A stretch of DNA of 64,000 nt from CAVVMA01 sp963830715 (GTDB taxonomy: Bacteria; Desulfobacterota; Binatia; Binatales; Binataceae): positions 62,001 through 126,000 of the forward strand of contig CAWHNS010000022.1 in assembly GCA_963830715.1 (NCBI GenBank), written 5' to 3'. Positions 39,511-48,847 of the stretch are shown here, in pieces (position 1 is the stretch's first letter; each line of letters opens with the position of its first letter). Under the pieces are notes generated by a model. That model was not told where the DNA came from and did not search any database. It saw only the letters and a list, made by a program, of their open reading frames with translations. Position numbers and translations under genes: made by a program.

Positions 39511-40662
39511 GTGACTCCTTTCAAACGATATCTGTTCACACCCGGACCCGCGCCGGTGCCGCCCGAGGTGCTCCAGGAACTGGCGCGCCCCGTTATCCAT
39601 CATCGCACGCCTGAATTCAGCGCGGTTCTCGATCAGGCGCGCGATCAGCTCAAGCCCCTGCTCGGCACGCGCCACGAGGTAATCCTGCTCGCCTCGACCG
39701 GGACCGGCGCGATGGAAGCGGCGGTGACCAACCTGCTGGCTCCCGGTGACGCGGCCTTGTTCGTCAACGGCGGTAAATTTGGCGAGCGCTGGGGCAAGCT
39801 GCTCGCGGCCCACGGGATGACGCCCCACGAGATCAAGGTCGAATGGGGCCGCGCCGTCCGGCCCGAACAGATCGAGGACGCGCTGAAGTCGCGTCCCGAG
39901 GCTCGCGCCCTGCTGGTCCAGGCCAGCGAGACCTCGACCTGCGCGGTCCATCCGATCGCAGAGATCGCCGCGGTCACCCGCCGCCGCGACGTGATGCTGA
40001 TCGTCGACGGGATTACTTCGGTGGGCGTCTTCGATCAGAAGATGGACGAATGGGGAATCGACGCGCTGGTCACCGGCAGCCAGAAAGCCCTGATGCTGCC
40101 GCCGGGCCTTGGAATGATCGCGCTCTCGCCGCGAGGATGGGACCGGGCGCAAAAGAACAAGACTCCGCGCTTCTACTTCGATCTCAATCGCGAGCTGAAG
40201 GCGCAACGCGATGAGCATACGACCGCATGGACCGCGTCGGTCTCGCTGGTCTTCGGGTTGCTGAAGGCGCTCTCGATGATCCACGCCGAGACCCTGCCGC
40301 GCGTTTTTGAGCGCCATCAACTGATGGCCGAAGCGACGCGCGCCGCTGCCCCGGCCCTCGGAATGAAGCTGCTCTCCCCCGATAATCCGGCGCCCGGCGT
40401 CACCGGGATGCTCGTGCCCCCGGCCATCGACGGCTCGAAGATCGTGCGTTACATGCGCGACGAACTCGGCGTGTCGGTTCAGGGCGGGCAGGATCAAATG
40501 AAGGGCAAGCTAGTTCGGATCGGTCATATGGGCTATCTGAGTCCATTTGATATGGTCATCGCGGTTAGCGCGCTCGAAATGGGACTCCATCACCAAGGCC
40601 ATCGCTTCGTGATCGGCTCCGGCGTGGCGGCGGTGCAGGAACGAATCGCGCGCAGCTCCTGA
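39511..40662 (+). CDS. class V aminotransferase (serine-pyruvate/alanine-glyoxylate type; likely phosphoserine pathway)
   Basis: A 383-residue PLP enzyme with a GTG start. It opens with Y-L-F-T-P-G-P-A-P-V-P-P-E-V and H-H-R-T-P-E-F, typical of small class V aminotransferases. V-D-G-I-T-S-V-G-V lies near residue 165 and the PLP lysine is in V-T-G-S-Q-K-A-L-M-L-P-P-G near 190. It is followed nine bases later by serA. In several bacteria and archaea this aminotransferase type serves as the phosphoserine transaminase, so I infer a role in serine synthesis. Alanine-glyoxylate activity is also possible. Confidence 0.85.
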   Translation: MTPFKRYLFTPGPAPVPPEVLQELARPVIHHRTPEFSAVLDQARDQLKPLLGTRHEVILLASTGTGAMEAAVTNLLAPGDAALFVNGGKFGERWGKLLAAHGMTPHEIKVEWGRAVRPEQIEDALKSRPEARALLVQASETSTCAVHPIAEIAAVTRRRDVMLIVDGITSVGVFDQKMDEWGIDALVTGSQKALMLPPGLGMIALSPRGWDRAQKNKTPRFYFDLNRELKAQRDEHTTAWTASVSLVFGLLKALSMIHAETLPRVFERHQLMAEATRAAAPALGMKLLSPDNPAPGVTGMLVPPAIDGSKIVRYMRDELGVSVQGGQDQMKGKLVRIGHMGYLSPFDMVIAVSALEMGLHHQGHRFVIGSGVAAVQERIARSS

Positions 40663-40670
40663 AGTCGAAT

Positions 40671-42269
40671 ATGCCGCAAAACTTCCGCGTGCTGTTAAGC
40701 GATTCTCTCGCGCCGCAGGGGCTCGATGTGTTGCGGCGCCATTCGCCGCGAATCGAGTTCGACAGCAAGGTCGGCCTCAAGCCGTCCGAACTGGCGGCGG
40801 CGATCGAGCCCTACGACGCGCTCCTCATCCGCAGCTCGACCAAAGTCACCAGGGAAGTGATCGAGCGCGCGAAGGCGCTGAAGGTGATCGGACGGGCCGG
40901 GGTTGGCGTCGACAATGTCGACCTGGAAGCGGCCACCCGTCGCGGCGTAGTCGTGATGAACAGCCCGTCGGGCAACAGCGTCACCACCGCCGAACATGCG
41001 ATCTCAATGATGATGGCGCTCGCGCGGCATATTCCGGCCGCCAACGCGTCGCTGCGTGCCGGACGATGGGAACGCGGCAAGTTCACCGGCACCGAAGTCT
41101 GCAACAAAACCCTGGGAGTGATCGGCCTCGGCAATATCGGGCGTATCGTCGCCGACCGGGCGATCGGCCTCAAGATGAAGGTGATCGGCTACGATCCGTT
41201 CTTCACTGCGGAGGCGGCGGTGCGGCTCGGCTTCGAGTTGGTCTCCCTCGATCAGATGTACGAACGCGCCGACTTCATCACGGTGCACACGCCGCTGACC
41301 GATGAGACGCGCGGGATGGTCGGCGAGGCGGCGTTCGCCAAAATGAGGAAGGGCGTGCGGATCATAAACTGTGCGCGCGGCGGTATCGTGGACGAAACCG
41401 CACTGCTCGAAGCGCTGCGCTCAGGCAAGGTCGCGGGAGCGGCGCTCGACGTATTCGTCGAAGAACCACCGCCCGCGGATCATCCGCTGCTCAAGCTGGA
41501 TAGCGTGATCGCGACGCCGCACCTGGGCGCCGCGACTGACGAGGCACAGGTGCAGGTCGCGGTCGATATCGCGCAGCAGGTGATCGATTTCCTGATCGAC
41601 GGGGTCGCGCGGCACGCAGTCAATCTGCCCGCCCTGTCGCCTCAGGAACTCGAAGTGCTGGGGCCGCATCTGCGGCTCGCGGAAAAGCTCGGCAAGCTCG
41701 CGGCGCAGCTCATCAGCGACACGCCGACCCTGGTGACCGTCGCGCTGGGCGGCGAAGCGGCGGATCTCAACGCCGAGCCGATCGGCGCCGCAGCGCTCAA
41801 GGGGCTTCTCAGCGGCTCGCTCGATCAGGAACTCAACTATGTCAACGCCCCGTTCATCGCGCGCGAGCGCGGAATCCGCGTGACCGAAACTCGTTCGCGC
41901 GAAGCCACCGACTACGTGAACACGCTGTTTCTCTCCGTGCGCACGGCGACAGGTGAGCACGAAGTGGCGGGCGCCGTGCTCGGAAATCGCGCGATGCGCC
42001 TTATCCGGATCGACGGCTACCGCGTCGAGGCAGTGCCGGAAGGCTACTTCCTGATGCTGCACAATCGCGACGTGCCGGGCGTAGTCGGCGCGGTCGGCAC
42101 GATGCTCGGGCAATCGGGGATCAATATCGCGGGACTGGAACTGGGACGCGACCGGGTCGGCGGGACGGCGCTCAGCCTGGTCGAAGTGGACGGGCCGGTC
42201 CCAACTGCGGTGCTCGAAAAGCTCAAGACCATTCCGGCAATCACGGCGGCCTCGTTGCTGAAACTGTAA
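40671..42269 (+). CDS. serA: D-3-phosphoglycerate dehydrogenase, long form
   Basis: First step of serine synthesis: oxidises 3-phosphoglycerate with NAD. At 532 residues it is the long type. The catalytic part (1-~310) holds R-A-G-V-G-V-D-N-V-D near residue 78, the nucleotide loop G-L-G-N-I-G near 148, and N-C-A-R-G-G-I-V-D-E near 235. P-H-L-G-A-A-T-D-E-A-Q near 285 carries the catalytic histidine. The middle is the family's extra domain and the last ~75 residues are an ACT domain (M-L-H-N-R-D-V-P-G-V-V-G), which usually binds serine for feedback. Operon with the preceding aminotransferase. Confidence 0.97.
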   Translation: MPQNFRVLLSDSLAPQGLDVLRRHSPRIEFDSKVGLKPSELAAAIEPYDALLIRSSTKVTREVIERAKALKVIGRAGVGVDNVDLEAATRRGVVVMNSPSGNSVTTAEHAISMMMALARHIPAANASLRAGRWERGKFTGTEVCNKTLGVIGLGNIGRIVADRAIGLKMKVIGYDPFFTAEAAVRLGFELVSLDQMYERADFITVHTPLTDETRGMVGEAAFAKMRKGVRIINCARGGIVDETALLEALRSGKVAGAALDVFVEEPPPADHPLLKLDSVIATPHLGAATDEAQVQVAVDIAQQVIDFLIDGVARHAVNLPALSPQELEVLGPHLRLAEKLGKLAAQLISDTPTLVTVALGGEAADLNAEPIGAAALKGLLSGSLDQELNYVNAPFIARERGIRVTETRSREATDYVNTLFLSVRTATGEHEVAGAVLGNRAMRLIRIDGYRVEAVPEGYFLMLHNRDVPGVVGAVGTMLGQSGINIAGLELGRDRVGGTALSLVEVDGPVPTAVLEKLKTIPAITAASLLKL

Positions 42270-42327
42270 AATCGCGCGAAACGCGCCGGCCCCGGCGCGC
42301 CGGCATACTCGCGCCCCGAGAAATCAA

Positions 42328-43623
42328 ATGAAGACAGTGGCGGTGGTCGGCACTCAATGGGGAGATGAGGGCAAGGGCAAAATCGTGGATTTGCTCGCCC
42401 ACGACGCCGACGTGGTCGTGCGTTTCCAGGGCGGCAACAACGCGGCCCATACGCTGGTCGTGGACGGGGAAAAATTCATCCTGCGGATGGTGCCCGCCGG
42501 CGCGCTGCATCCCGGAAAGATCTGCGTAATCGGCAACGGGACCGTGATCGATCCGTTCGGACTGGTCGACGAAATCGACAATCTCAAACGCCGATCGCGC
42601 CTGGCCGACGACGCCCTCCTGAAGCTCAGCTACGACGCGCATATCGTCATGCCCTATCATCGGGCGATCGATCGGGCCCGCGAGGCGCGGCTCGGCAAGG
42701 CAGCTATCGGCACGACCGGTTTCGGAATCGGTCCGGCCTACGAGGACAAGATGTCGCGGATGGGTCTGCGATTCGCCGACCTGCTCAATCTGAAGGACTT
42801 CACCGAGAAACTGAAACGCAACGTCACCGAGAAGAACCGCTATCTCAAGGCCGTGCTGAAGGCCAAGCCGATCGACGGCAAGACGCTCGCCGAACAGATG
42901 AAGAAGGCGCGCACCCGGCTGATGCCCTATCTCTGCGACACGGGCGTCTTTCTCGACGCGGCGCTCGCCGAGGGCAAGCGCGTGCTCTTCGAGGGCGCGC
43001 ACGGAACGATGCTCGATATCGATCACGGGACGTATCCATTCGTTACTTCGTCGAGTTGTATCGCCAGCGCCGTGTTCGCCGGCGCGGGAATCGCGCCTGA
43101 CCGGCTCGACGCCGCGCTCGGAATCAGCAAGGCATACACGACCCGCGTGGGCGCCGGTCCCTTCCCGACTGAAATCAGCGGCTGGTTGGGCGACGCGCTA
43201 CGCGAAGAAGGCGCGGAGTTCGGATCCGCGACCGGACGGCCGCGGCGCATCGGATGGTTCGACGCGGTGCTGGCGCGCCACGCTGCGCGCATCAATGGGC
43301 TATGGGGTCTCGCGATCACCAAGCTCGACGTGCTGTCGGGAATCGATCCGCTCAGGATCTGCGTCGCGTACGAGGTCAAAGGCCAGCGTTACGAGCAGAT
43401 GCCGCCGCTGCGCGATGCACTCGCGAAAACGAAGCCGATTTTCGAGGAGATGCCGGGCTGGCGCGAAGATCTGAGCGCGGCGCGCTCGATGGGCGAGTTG
43501 CCGTCGAACGCGCGCCGCTACCTGGAGCGGCTCAGCACGCTCACCGGCGTCCGACTGGCGATGGCCGGTGTGGGCGCGTCGCGCGACGCCACGATCGTGC
43601 TGGAAAATCCGTTCCTGGCGTGA
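42328..43623 (+). CDS. purA: adenylosuccinate synthetase
   Basis: Joins IMP and aspartate with GTP in AMP synthesis. The 431 residues are full length. The GTP loop G-T-Q-W-G-D-E-G-K-G-K is at residues 8-18. N-N-A-A-H-T lies near 40, T-T-G-F-G-I-G-P-A-Y near 130, and V-G-A-G-P-F-P-T-E near 275. K-L-D-V-L-S-G-I near 335 supplies the base-binding K-x-D. The 3' end (from 43434) is duplicated, with synonymous changes, at 47350-47539, on the far side of a small island. The gene itself is intact. Confidence 0.98.
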   Translation: MKTVAVVGTQWGDEGKGKIVDLLAHDADVVVRFQGGNNAAHTLVVDGEKFILRMVPAGALHPGKICVIGNGTVIDPFGLVDEIDNLKRRSRLADDALLKLSYDAHIVMPYHRAIDRAREARLGKAAIGTTGFGIGPAYEDKMSRMGLRFADLLNLKDFTEKLKRNVTEKNRYLKAVLKAKPIDGKTLAEQMKKARTRLMPYLCDTGVFLDAALAEGKRVLFEGAHGTMLDIDHGTYPFVTSSSCIASAVFAGAGIAPDRLDAALGISKAYTTRVGAGPFPTEISGWLGDALREEGAEFGSATGRPRRIGWFDAVLARHAARINGLWGLAITKLDVLSGIDPLRICVAYEVKGQRYEQMPPLRDALAKTKPIFEEMPGWREDLSAARSMGELPSNARRYLERLSTLTGVRLAMAGVGASRDATIVLENPFLA

Positions 43624-43697
43624 AGTCGCGGCTTATCGCCTCACGCCGCGCAGACCGCCGCTAGGCTCGAAATCGCTACGCCGCGGCGGCCTTGGCG
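43434..43697. repeat. left direct repeat flanking the island (purA tail + hydrolase tail)
   Basis: This 264-base segment contains the last 62 purA codons and stop, the spacer, and, on the minus strand, the last ~18 codons of a serine-hydrolase gene (reading G-R-R-G-V-A-I-S-S-L-A-A-V-C-A-A-stop). The same arrangement recurs at 47350-47622. In the 62 purA codons 13 differ between the copies, 12 of them synonymous and one a Gly/Asp change. So the copies are old and each evolved as coding DNA. Confidence 0.9.
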
Positions 43698-43701
43698 GCG
43701 C

Positions 43702-43839
43702 TTCTATCTGGAGACCGACTTTTCCAAAGGTCACCTGTCGCAAACCCTCCGCGGCAAGCGCAGCCCTTCCCTCGCGACAACCGTGAAACTTGTCCGAGCC
43801 CTCGACTTTCAAGTCGCCGATTTCTTCAAAAGGTCATAA
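43702..43839 (+). pseudogene. 3' fragment of an XRE-type helix-turn-helix regulator
   Basis: Directly right of the left repeat the plus strand reads L-E-T-D-F-S-K-G-H-L-S-Q-T-L-R-G-K-R-S, then S-L-A-T-T-V-K-L-V-R-A-L and F-F-K-R-S-stop. This is the second half of a Cro/C1-type DNA-binding domain. No start codon precedes it; the frame runs back into purA's stop. The N-terminal half was evidently lost at the junction. Such regulators often control toxin or defence genes. Confidence 0.7.
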
Positions 43840-43896
43840 GAATACTCTGAGGCGGATACCGTTTTCTGAACGTCCGTTTTCAGACGCGTAGGTTCC

Positions 43897-45686
43897 TCAA
43901 GCCGACTTGCTCGCCTGCAACTCTTGGACGAAGCAGAGCCAGAGGACCACCCACCAGAGGTACAAAACCTCGCTAGAATCGAACACGTCATAGTCTAAGA
44001 GGCCGTGTGACAATCCATGCCTCAGATTCGAACTGACCTGCTCAACCATGAGGCCCCGCAGTTCAAATGCTAGATCATCGCCGAAAATTTTCAAGAAGTC
44101 GGACAAATGGAGAAGCTCCTGGATATACATCTCGCGTTCGACTCCATTGTCGATCTTTGAAGTGATCACACCGTTTTTATCCAGTACGGTGCGAAAGGAA
44201 TTCTCGAGTTGCGGGATCAGCAGATGAGATGCAACGAGCAGATCGCCGGTTAACCCAGCGTGAAGACCGCGCACAAAAATCTGTTCGCGGCCAGTCGGGA
44301 CGAAAAAGTTGCCGCGTACAATTGGTTCAAAGTCCGATTCACGGACATAGTGTTCTTGCGCGATCTGGCGCACCGCGGGGACTATGTGACCCATGGTCCT
44401 TGCCGCGCGAATGTGGTGCGCCTGCTGAAACATCCAGTCCTGTGTCGCCTCCTCCCGTTCCTTGGTATCGGCAGAAAGCATCGAATTTCTCCGAGCTACC
44501 ACTTTGCCGCTGCGGGACATAATCATGGCGGGTAAAGAGTGAACTAGAGGCGCCGCCTTGGCGTCCTGCTCAACAATCCGCCGGAGCCCTTGAACATCGA
44601 TGGGCGTGTAGCTTGCCGCCAGAGCTTTCAGCGCTTCGTGCAAGGGTTTGCCGCGAACGAGCTCTATCGCAGGGGCCAGATCGATCTTCAGCGGCTCAGA
44701 CGCGATGGTCTTCATCTGATCCATCGTGTGTGGCTGCGCGAGCCGGAGGCGCCCATAGAGTGCTCGTCGATACATGCTTTCTGACCACCGATCCGCTTAT
44801 AGGCGTCAATTGCCATTCCCAGATGATGACAAATGAGGCTGTAGTTTGCGGGTTTCCCGCGTTCGAAAATGTCGGCCTGCGAGACGTGAGTCTCCGCGGC
44901 TGCGATCATGGCACTCTTGCTGTTCACCTCGTCCTTCGCTTGCTTGAACCATTTGGCAGCCAAGCTCCAAAGCTGACGGGCAGCGTCAAAATCATTAGCA
45001 CCGGAAGCTTGCTCGGCCGCCGTCCGCGTCCGTAGCGCTTGCGCCTGAGCATCACCCGCATGGAACTCCATCAGCAGGCTCATAAGATGGGCGCAACGCA
45101 GCGGTTCCTGGGCGTGTTGACGCGCGATGACTTGCTCGACTTCCTTTGCGACTTTCTCGAAGAGCGATTGGTTGCTGAGCAATACGGCTAGTCGCAAAGC
45201 GCGTTCGAGCCGCTGAACGCTAAATTGGAATACAGGACCGGATTCCAAGACCGACGCTGATTGCAGATAGGCGTCAATCGCGATCTCGGCGCAGTGGTAA
45301 TCGCGCTTTCTGATCCAAACGAGGTCCGCAACTCGCGCCCTTAATTCGGCGTCATCGATTTCGGGAGCCAGTGCACGGAGAGTTTCGAGACTGGCCTCTT
45401 TGATATCAGTGGGAGTGGCTGTTCTCCGGTTCCCCAGCGTCATCATTGGCGGGAAAGGGTCGCCAATCTGACGAGGTTCAAATCCGAACGCGCATATATC
45501 GCGTAGAAGCTCGAAAACGAGACTAGCCCTCTCACGCCCGTCGGCCTTGGCATCCTCTGCCTCTGTACGGAACGCCTCAAAATAGGTGACACACTCTTTA
45601 TTCTGAATGTTCGCGATGACTTTTGCCCATTCGCAGGCCCGGAAGTCGTCGAGGCTGACTGAGTTGTCGTTATCTGGAGAGCGCAT
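43897..45686 (-). pseudogene. DUF4209 protein with HEPN-type motif, frameshifted in the middle
   Basis: Two overlapping frames together give a normal-length DUF4209 protein (about 597 codons less one base). The N-terminal part starts at the ATG at 45686, with GAGGAAAG upstream, and contains helical repeats to A-Y-K-R-I-G-G-Q-K-A. Near 44770 the frame shifts by one missing base and continues as A-L-Y-G-R-L-R-L-A-Q-P-H-T-M-D-Q-M. The C-terminal domain reads F-V-R-G-L-H-A-G-L-T-G-D, L-L-I-P-Q-L-E-N-S-F-R, and N-L-R-H-G-L-S-H-G-L-L. The last holds R-x4-H, the catalytic motif of HEPN ribonucleases. DUF4209 function is not established; a ribonuclease effector role is inference. Confidence 0.8.
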
Positions 45687-46251
45687 CACTTTCCTCGCGC
45701 TCAAGTTCGGGGGAAAGTGTGACGTGGCCGCGAACTCTGAAATCAAGTCGTTCATAGATATAGCGCCAGAATGTCAAAGGAACTCCATCCGCTGAATGGA
45801 TTCTCACCTTGCGGCCTCGTCCTCTGGCGAACTTGAAAGTATAAGTTTTGAACCAGGTGAATCCGAGTGCGTCCGACAACTCATGATTGAGTCGCTCGTT
45901 GACTGCTCTCAGTCGCACCGGGGTGTATGACGGCAGAAGACGTTCTGATCCTTCGATGTTGAGGGTCGTCTCGCAGCGCTTGAGCTTGAACGGCGCGTCT
46001 CGTGTGGGTCCCGGACGTGGGAGAAAGGCGGTGAGTAAGATCACAGGTTCGATTGAGGACGCTGTCAGCCCGATATTCTGAACCTCTATGTTTATCGAGG
46101 CCGGTCAACCTCCATAGAATTCTTCATTCAGGATGCAGACGCGAATGCGGGAACGCTTCCGATAGACATCCACCCAGTAGAGGAATCCTGAGAGCGTAAG
46201 AATCGGCTTTATGACATCAACGATGACCGACAATTCGAGATCCGGAAACAT
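45670..46251 (-). pseudogene. membrane-anchored beta-rich protein with an in-frame TGA
   Basis: From the ATG at 46251 (RBS-like GAGGTG) the protein begins M-F-P-D-L-E-L-S-V-I-V-D-V-I-K-P, with one hydrophobic segment (I-L-T-L-S-G-F-L-Y-W-V). It runs to E-E-F-Y-G-G, a TGA at 46105-46107, then in the same frame P-A-S-I-N-I-E-V-Q-N-I-G-L-T-A-S-S-I. The second half is beta-rich and ends E-R-E-E-S-D-A-L-S-R at 45670. The stop splits what looks like one ~193-residue protein. It overlaps the next gene's start by 17 bases. No family recognised. A small anchored accessory protein of the cassette is likely. Confidence 0.6.
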
Positions 46252-46288
46252 GTTCACCTCGCCACCTCGGCTTCCCCTTGGTAGCGCG

Positions 46289-47228
46289 TTACGTCGAGGT
46301 AACCGGGTGCAGCCGCCGAAGGAGCTTTCTAAGTTCGTCGCCCGAGACCGGGAAGGCCTTACGCATCCTGTCATCGTCGAGCCACACATCCATCTGCGAT
46401 GCCGCATATAGCGGCAGTCCGGCGTTCTTTTTGATCCGCACCGGTGCGAGGACGTGGTAGAGCACCCCTATCACCCGAGAGTCACTATTGCTCCGATAGT
46501 CGTGAGCGTACCGCTCGTGAATGCGCTGCGCCTCCAGAGTTAGAGACCGTTCGATATCGGCCTCCGAATCCACAACGAGCCATTTCGAGTTCGGGTTAAC
46601 TGATTTCGAAATTGATATCGCGACCAGGCCCGCTGTCGAATCCGGCAGCGGGTCAGCGGCGAACCGCTGGCGGAGCTGACCGATGGCCTTCCCTATGTTC
46701 TCTCGGACCGCCCGTTCGCGCTGTGGCCTCTTGCATTCGATGTAGAGATGCGAGCCGAAGTGATTGACTAGTAGATCAGCTTCCCGTCCGAGCGTCGGAT
46801 TCGCTCCAGCTCGTCTAAAGCGGGCGCCCAATAGGAGTTCGAAGATGGTGTTTCTTGCAAAGTTGGAGGAGTCAGTCTCATCGCCGGGGTGCAGCGGACC
46901 CTTCAGAGCGCCTGCGCATCAGTTCCCTCACGGTGTCCGCGTTGTACCCGTCGATGCCTCGGAAGATTTCGGCGAATTCCTGACCTTCGACGAGCGACCA
47001 CACCAGTCCCGCAGGTTGGCCCTCCAGTGCCGCCAAGCCGCCTTTCGATCGAGCCCTCTCAAGAGTCCTTGTGTCGGCGATCAACCCTCTGAGACGATCA
47101 TTAGGCGCGCCGCGCAATCCTAGATTCGTCAGGTACGACGCGAAGTCTTCCAGGTCTCGCAAAATCTCGCCGTATCCGCGTTGTGAAAATGGAGACCATT
47201 GCGCCGAGACGGTCCGGCTCATTTCCAT
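46289..47228 (-). pseudogene. PD-(D/E)XK nuclease-like protein, single frameshift
   Basis: First gene of the island's minus-strand set; two frames join into about 313 codons. The N-terminal ~110 residues are helical (Y-G-E-I-L-R-D-L-E-D-F-A-S-Y-L). An extra G in a GGG run (plus-strand 46899-46901) shifts the frame, and the sequence continues G-P-L-H-P-G-D-E-T-D, N-F-A-R-N-T-I-F-E-L-L-L-G-A. The nuclease core is G-R-E-A-D-L-L-V-N-H-F-G, then L-Y-I-E-C-K-R-P: the D and the E-x-K of the restriction-endonuclease fold. The substrate is unknown. Start ATG at 47228 or 47222. Confidence 0.75.
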
Positions 47229-47349
47229 CGCATTTCTCTCTTTTTCCGGCGCTATTTCTAGCCTGCACCTGTTCGGTCAAGAACTTTGGGTCAACGAATT
47301 GTAGCGAACAGAAAGCGAAGATGCTAGGTTGCTCGACCGTGAGGGCGAG

Positions 47350-47539
47350 GCCGATTTTCGAGGAGATGCCGGGCTGGCGCGAGGATCTGAGCGCAGCGCG
47401 CTCAATGGACGAGTTGCCATCGAACGCGCGCCGCTACCTGGAGCGGCTCAGCACGCTCACCGGCGTCCGGCTCGCGATGGCCGGTGTAGGCGCCTCCCGC
47501 GACGCCACGATCGTGCTGGAGAATCCATTCCTAGCGTAG
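47350..47539 (+). pseudogene. purA 3' fragment (62 codons)
   Basis: Reads P-I-F-E-E-M-P-G-W-R-E-D-L-S-A-A-R-S-M-D through V-L-E-N-P-F-L-A-stop, the C terminus of adenylosuccinate synthetase. Nothing upstream belongs to purA. It is either the displaced original end of purA or an imported one. It still shows purifying selection, so it was part of a working gene until recently. Confidence 0.9.
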
Positions 47540-47622
47540 TTTTGCCTGTCATCCCGCTTGGGGGCTCACGCAGCGCAAACCGCCGCCAAGCTCGAAATCG
47601 CTACGCCGCGGCGGCCTTGGCG
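47350..47622. repeat. right direct repeat flanking the island
   Basis: A 273-base copy of 43434-43697. It carries the last 62 purA codons (stop TAG in place of TGA), a spacer that is not conserved, and the 3' end of the intact hydrolase gene, where it is in its normal place. The two copies match up to cggcggccttggcg and then diverge. Confidence 0.9.
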
Positions 47623-48760
47623 CAATTCGTTGCGGTCGAACCCGTTGGTGCAGTACCCGATCGAAATTCCGGTCGCCGGATCGCCCCATCCGATCTGGCC
47701 GCCCGCTCCGCCGTGGCCAAACGCCAGCGGCGATACGGTCTTGCCGAAGCCGCGATAATTGGATTGTCCGTCGCCGCCCGCGATCACGACGCCCAGCGCG
47801 CGGTTGACCTTGTAGTTGAACAGCGGCTCGACGTAATCCCCCGAACGCACCCGCAACGCTTCGCGCAGCGTTTCGGGCTTCCAGACCTGCTTCCCGCCGG
47901 CCGCACGGCCGTCGTTGACCAACGCCTGGTAGAATAAAGCCAGCTCGCCCGCACTCATGATCCCGCCGCCGCCCGGAACGCCGATTTCGCGCGCGGCCGG
48001 TTCGTTGAGCCGAATGATGTTCTCCTCGTTCACTTCGTTCGGAGGTATCTCCGGGATGCCGAGGCGCTTGCGCTCCTCTTCCGACAACGGCTCGCTCACG
48101 TAGATCACATCCGCGACGCGGCGATTGAGTTCCCGAGGCAGCCCGAGCCAGAGATCCGTGAGCCCGAGCGGCGTTGCGATCTGCTCGCGGATGAACTTGC
48201 GGAAGTCGTTTCCCGTGCGCCGCTCGATAATCTCCGCGATCACCCAGAAGCCGGAAGTCGGATGGTAGTTGAATCTGCTCCCGACCGGCCATTCGAGCCG
48301 CCAGTTGCTGAAGCGTTCGAGCCGCTTGCTCCGATCGGGCCAGTCCGTGGGCATGAACGGCGCGTTGGGGAATCCGGCGATATGCAACAGCACCTGCTCG
48401 ACGGTTATCTTGTCCTTGCCGTTGGTTCCGAACTCCGGAATGATGTCGGCCACGCGCTCGTGCACGTCGAGCTTGCCCTGTTCCATCAGCAGCCACGCAG
48501 CGCCCGACATGATGGCTTTGGTGCACGAGAACACGCAGTACATGGTCTCGTTGGTGGCCGGCCTTTCAGCACCGCCCTGCACCGCCTTGCCGACAGTTCG
48601 CATCGCGCCGATCTTGCCTTTGCGCGCGATCGCGATCTGAGTCGAACGGCAGCAGCCCGTCTTTCACCTCGCGCTCGGCGCGCACGAACAAGGCCTCGAC
48701 CTTGGCGGGATCGAGTCCCACTTCTCGGGGATCTTCTGCGAAGAAATGATTAGCCGGCAT
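47566..48760 (-). pseudogene. serine hydrolase, class C beta-lactamase-like, single frameshift
   Basis: Starts at the ATG at 48760 (M-P-A-N-H-F-F-A-E-D-P). One extra T (plus-strand AA at 48645-48646) breaks the frame after G-L-L-P; the continuation is S-T-Q-I-A-I-A-R-K-G-K-I-G. The catalytic S-x-x-K is in V-F-S-C-T-K-A-I, and Y-H-P-T-S-G occupies the place of the Y-x-N motif. G-H-G-G-A-G-G-Q stands near the end, as in esterases and amidases of this fold. The 1195 bases equal 398 codons plus one. Convergent with the purA fragment. Substrate unknown. Confidence 0.85.
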
Positions 48761-48847
48761 TATTTCGCCCTCGCCTGAGGATTTGGATTCTACGCACACA
48801 TAGCACAGGAAGGCCCCGCGCGTCAGGCCGAATCTCCGTCCCGCGGC

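Noticed and set aside
46105..46107. TGA read as selenocysteine
   Set aside because: No SECIS-like hairpin was recognised after it and the family context gives no reason for Sec; a nonsense change or sequence error is simpler.
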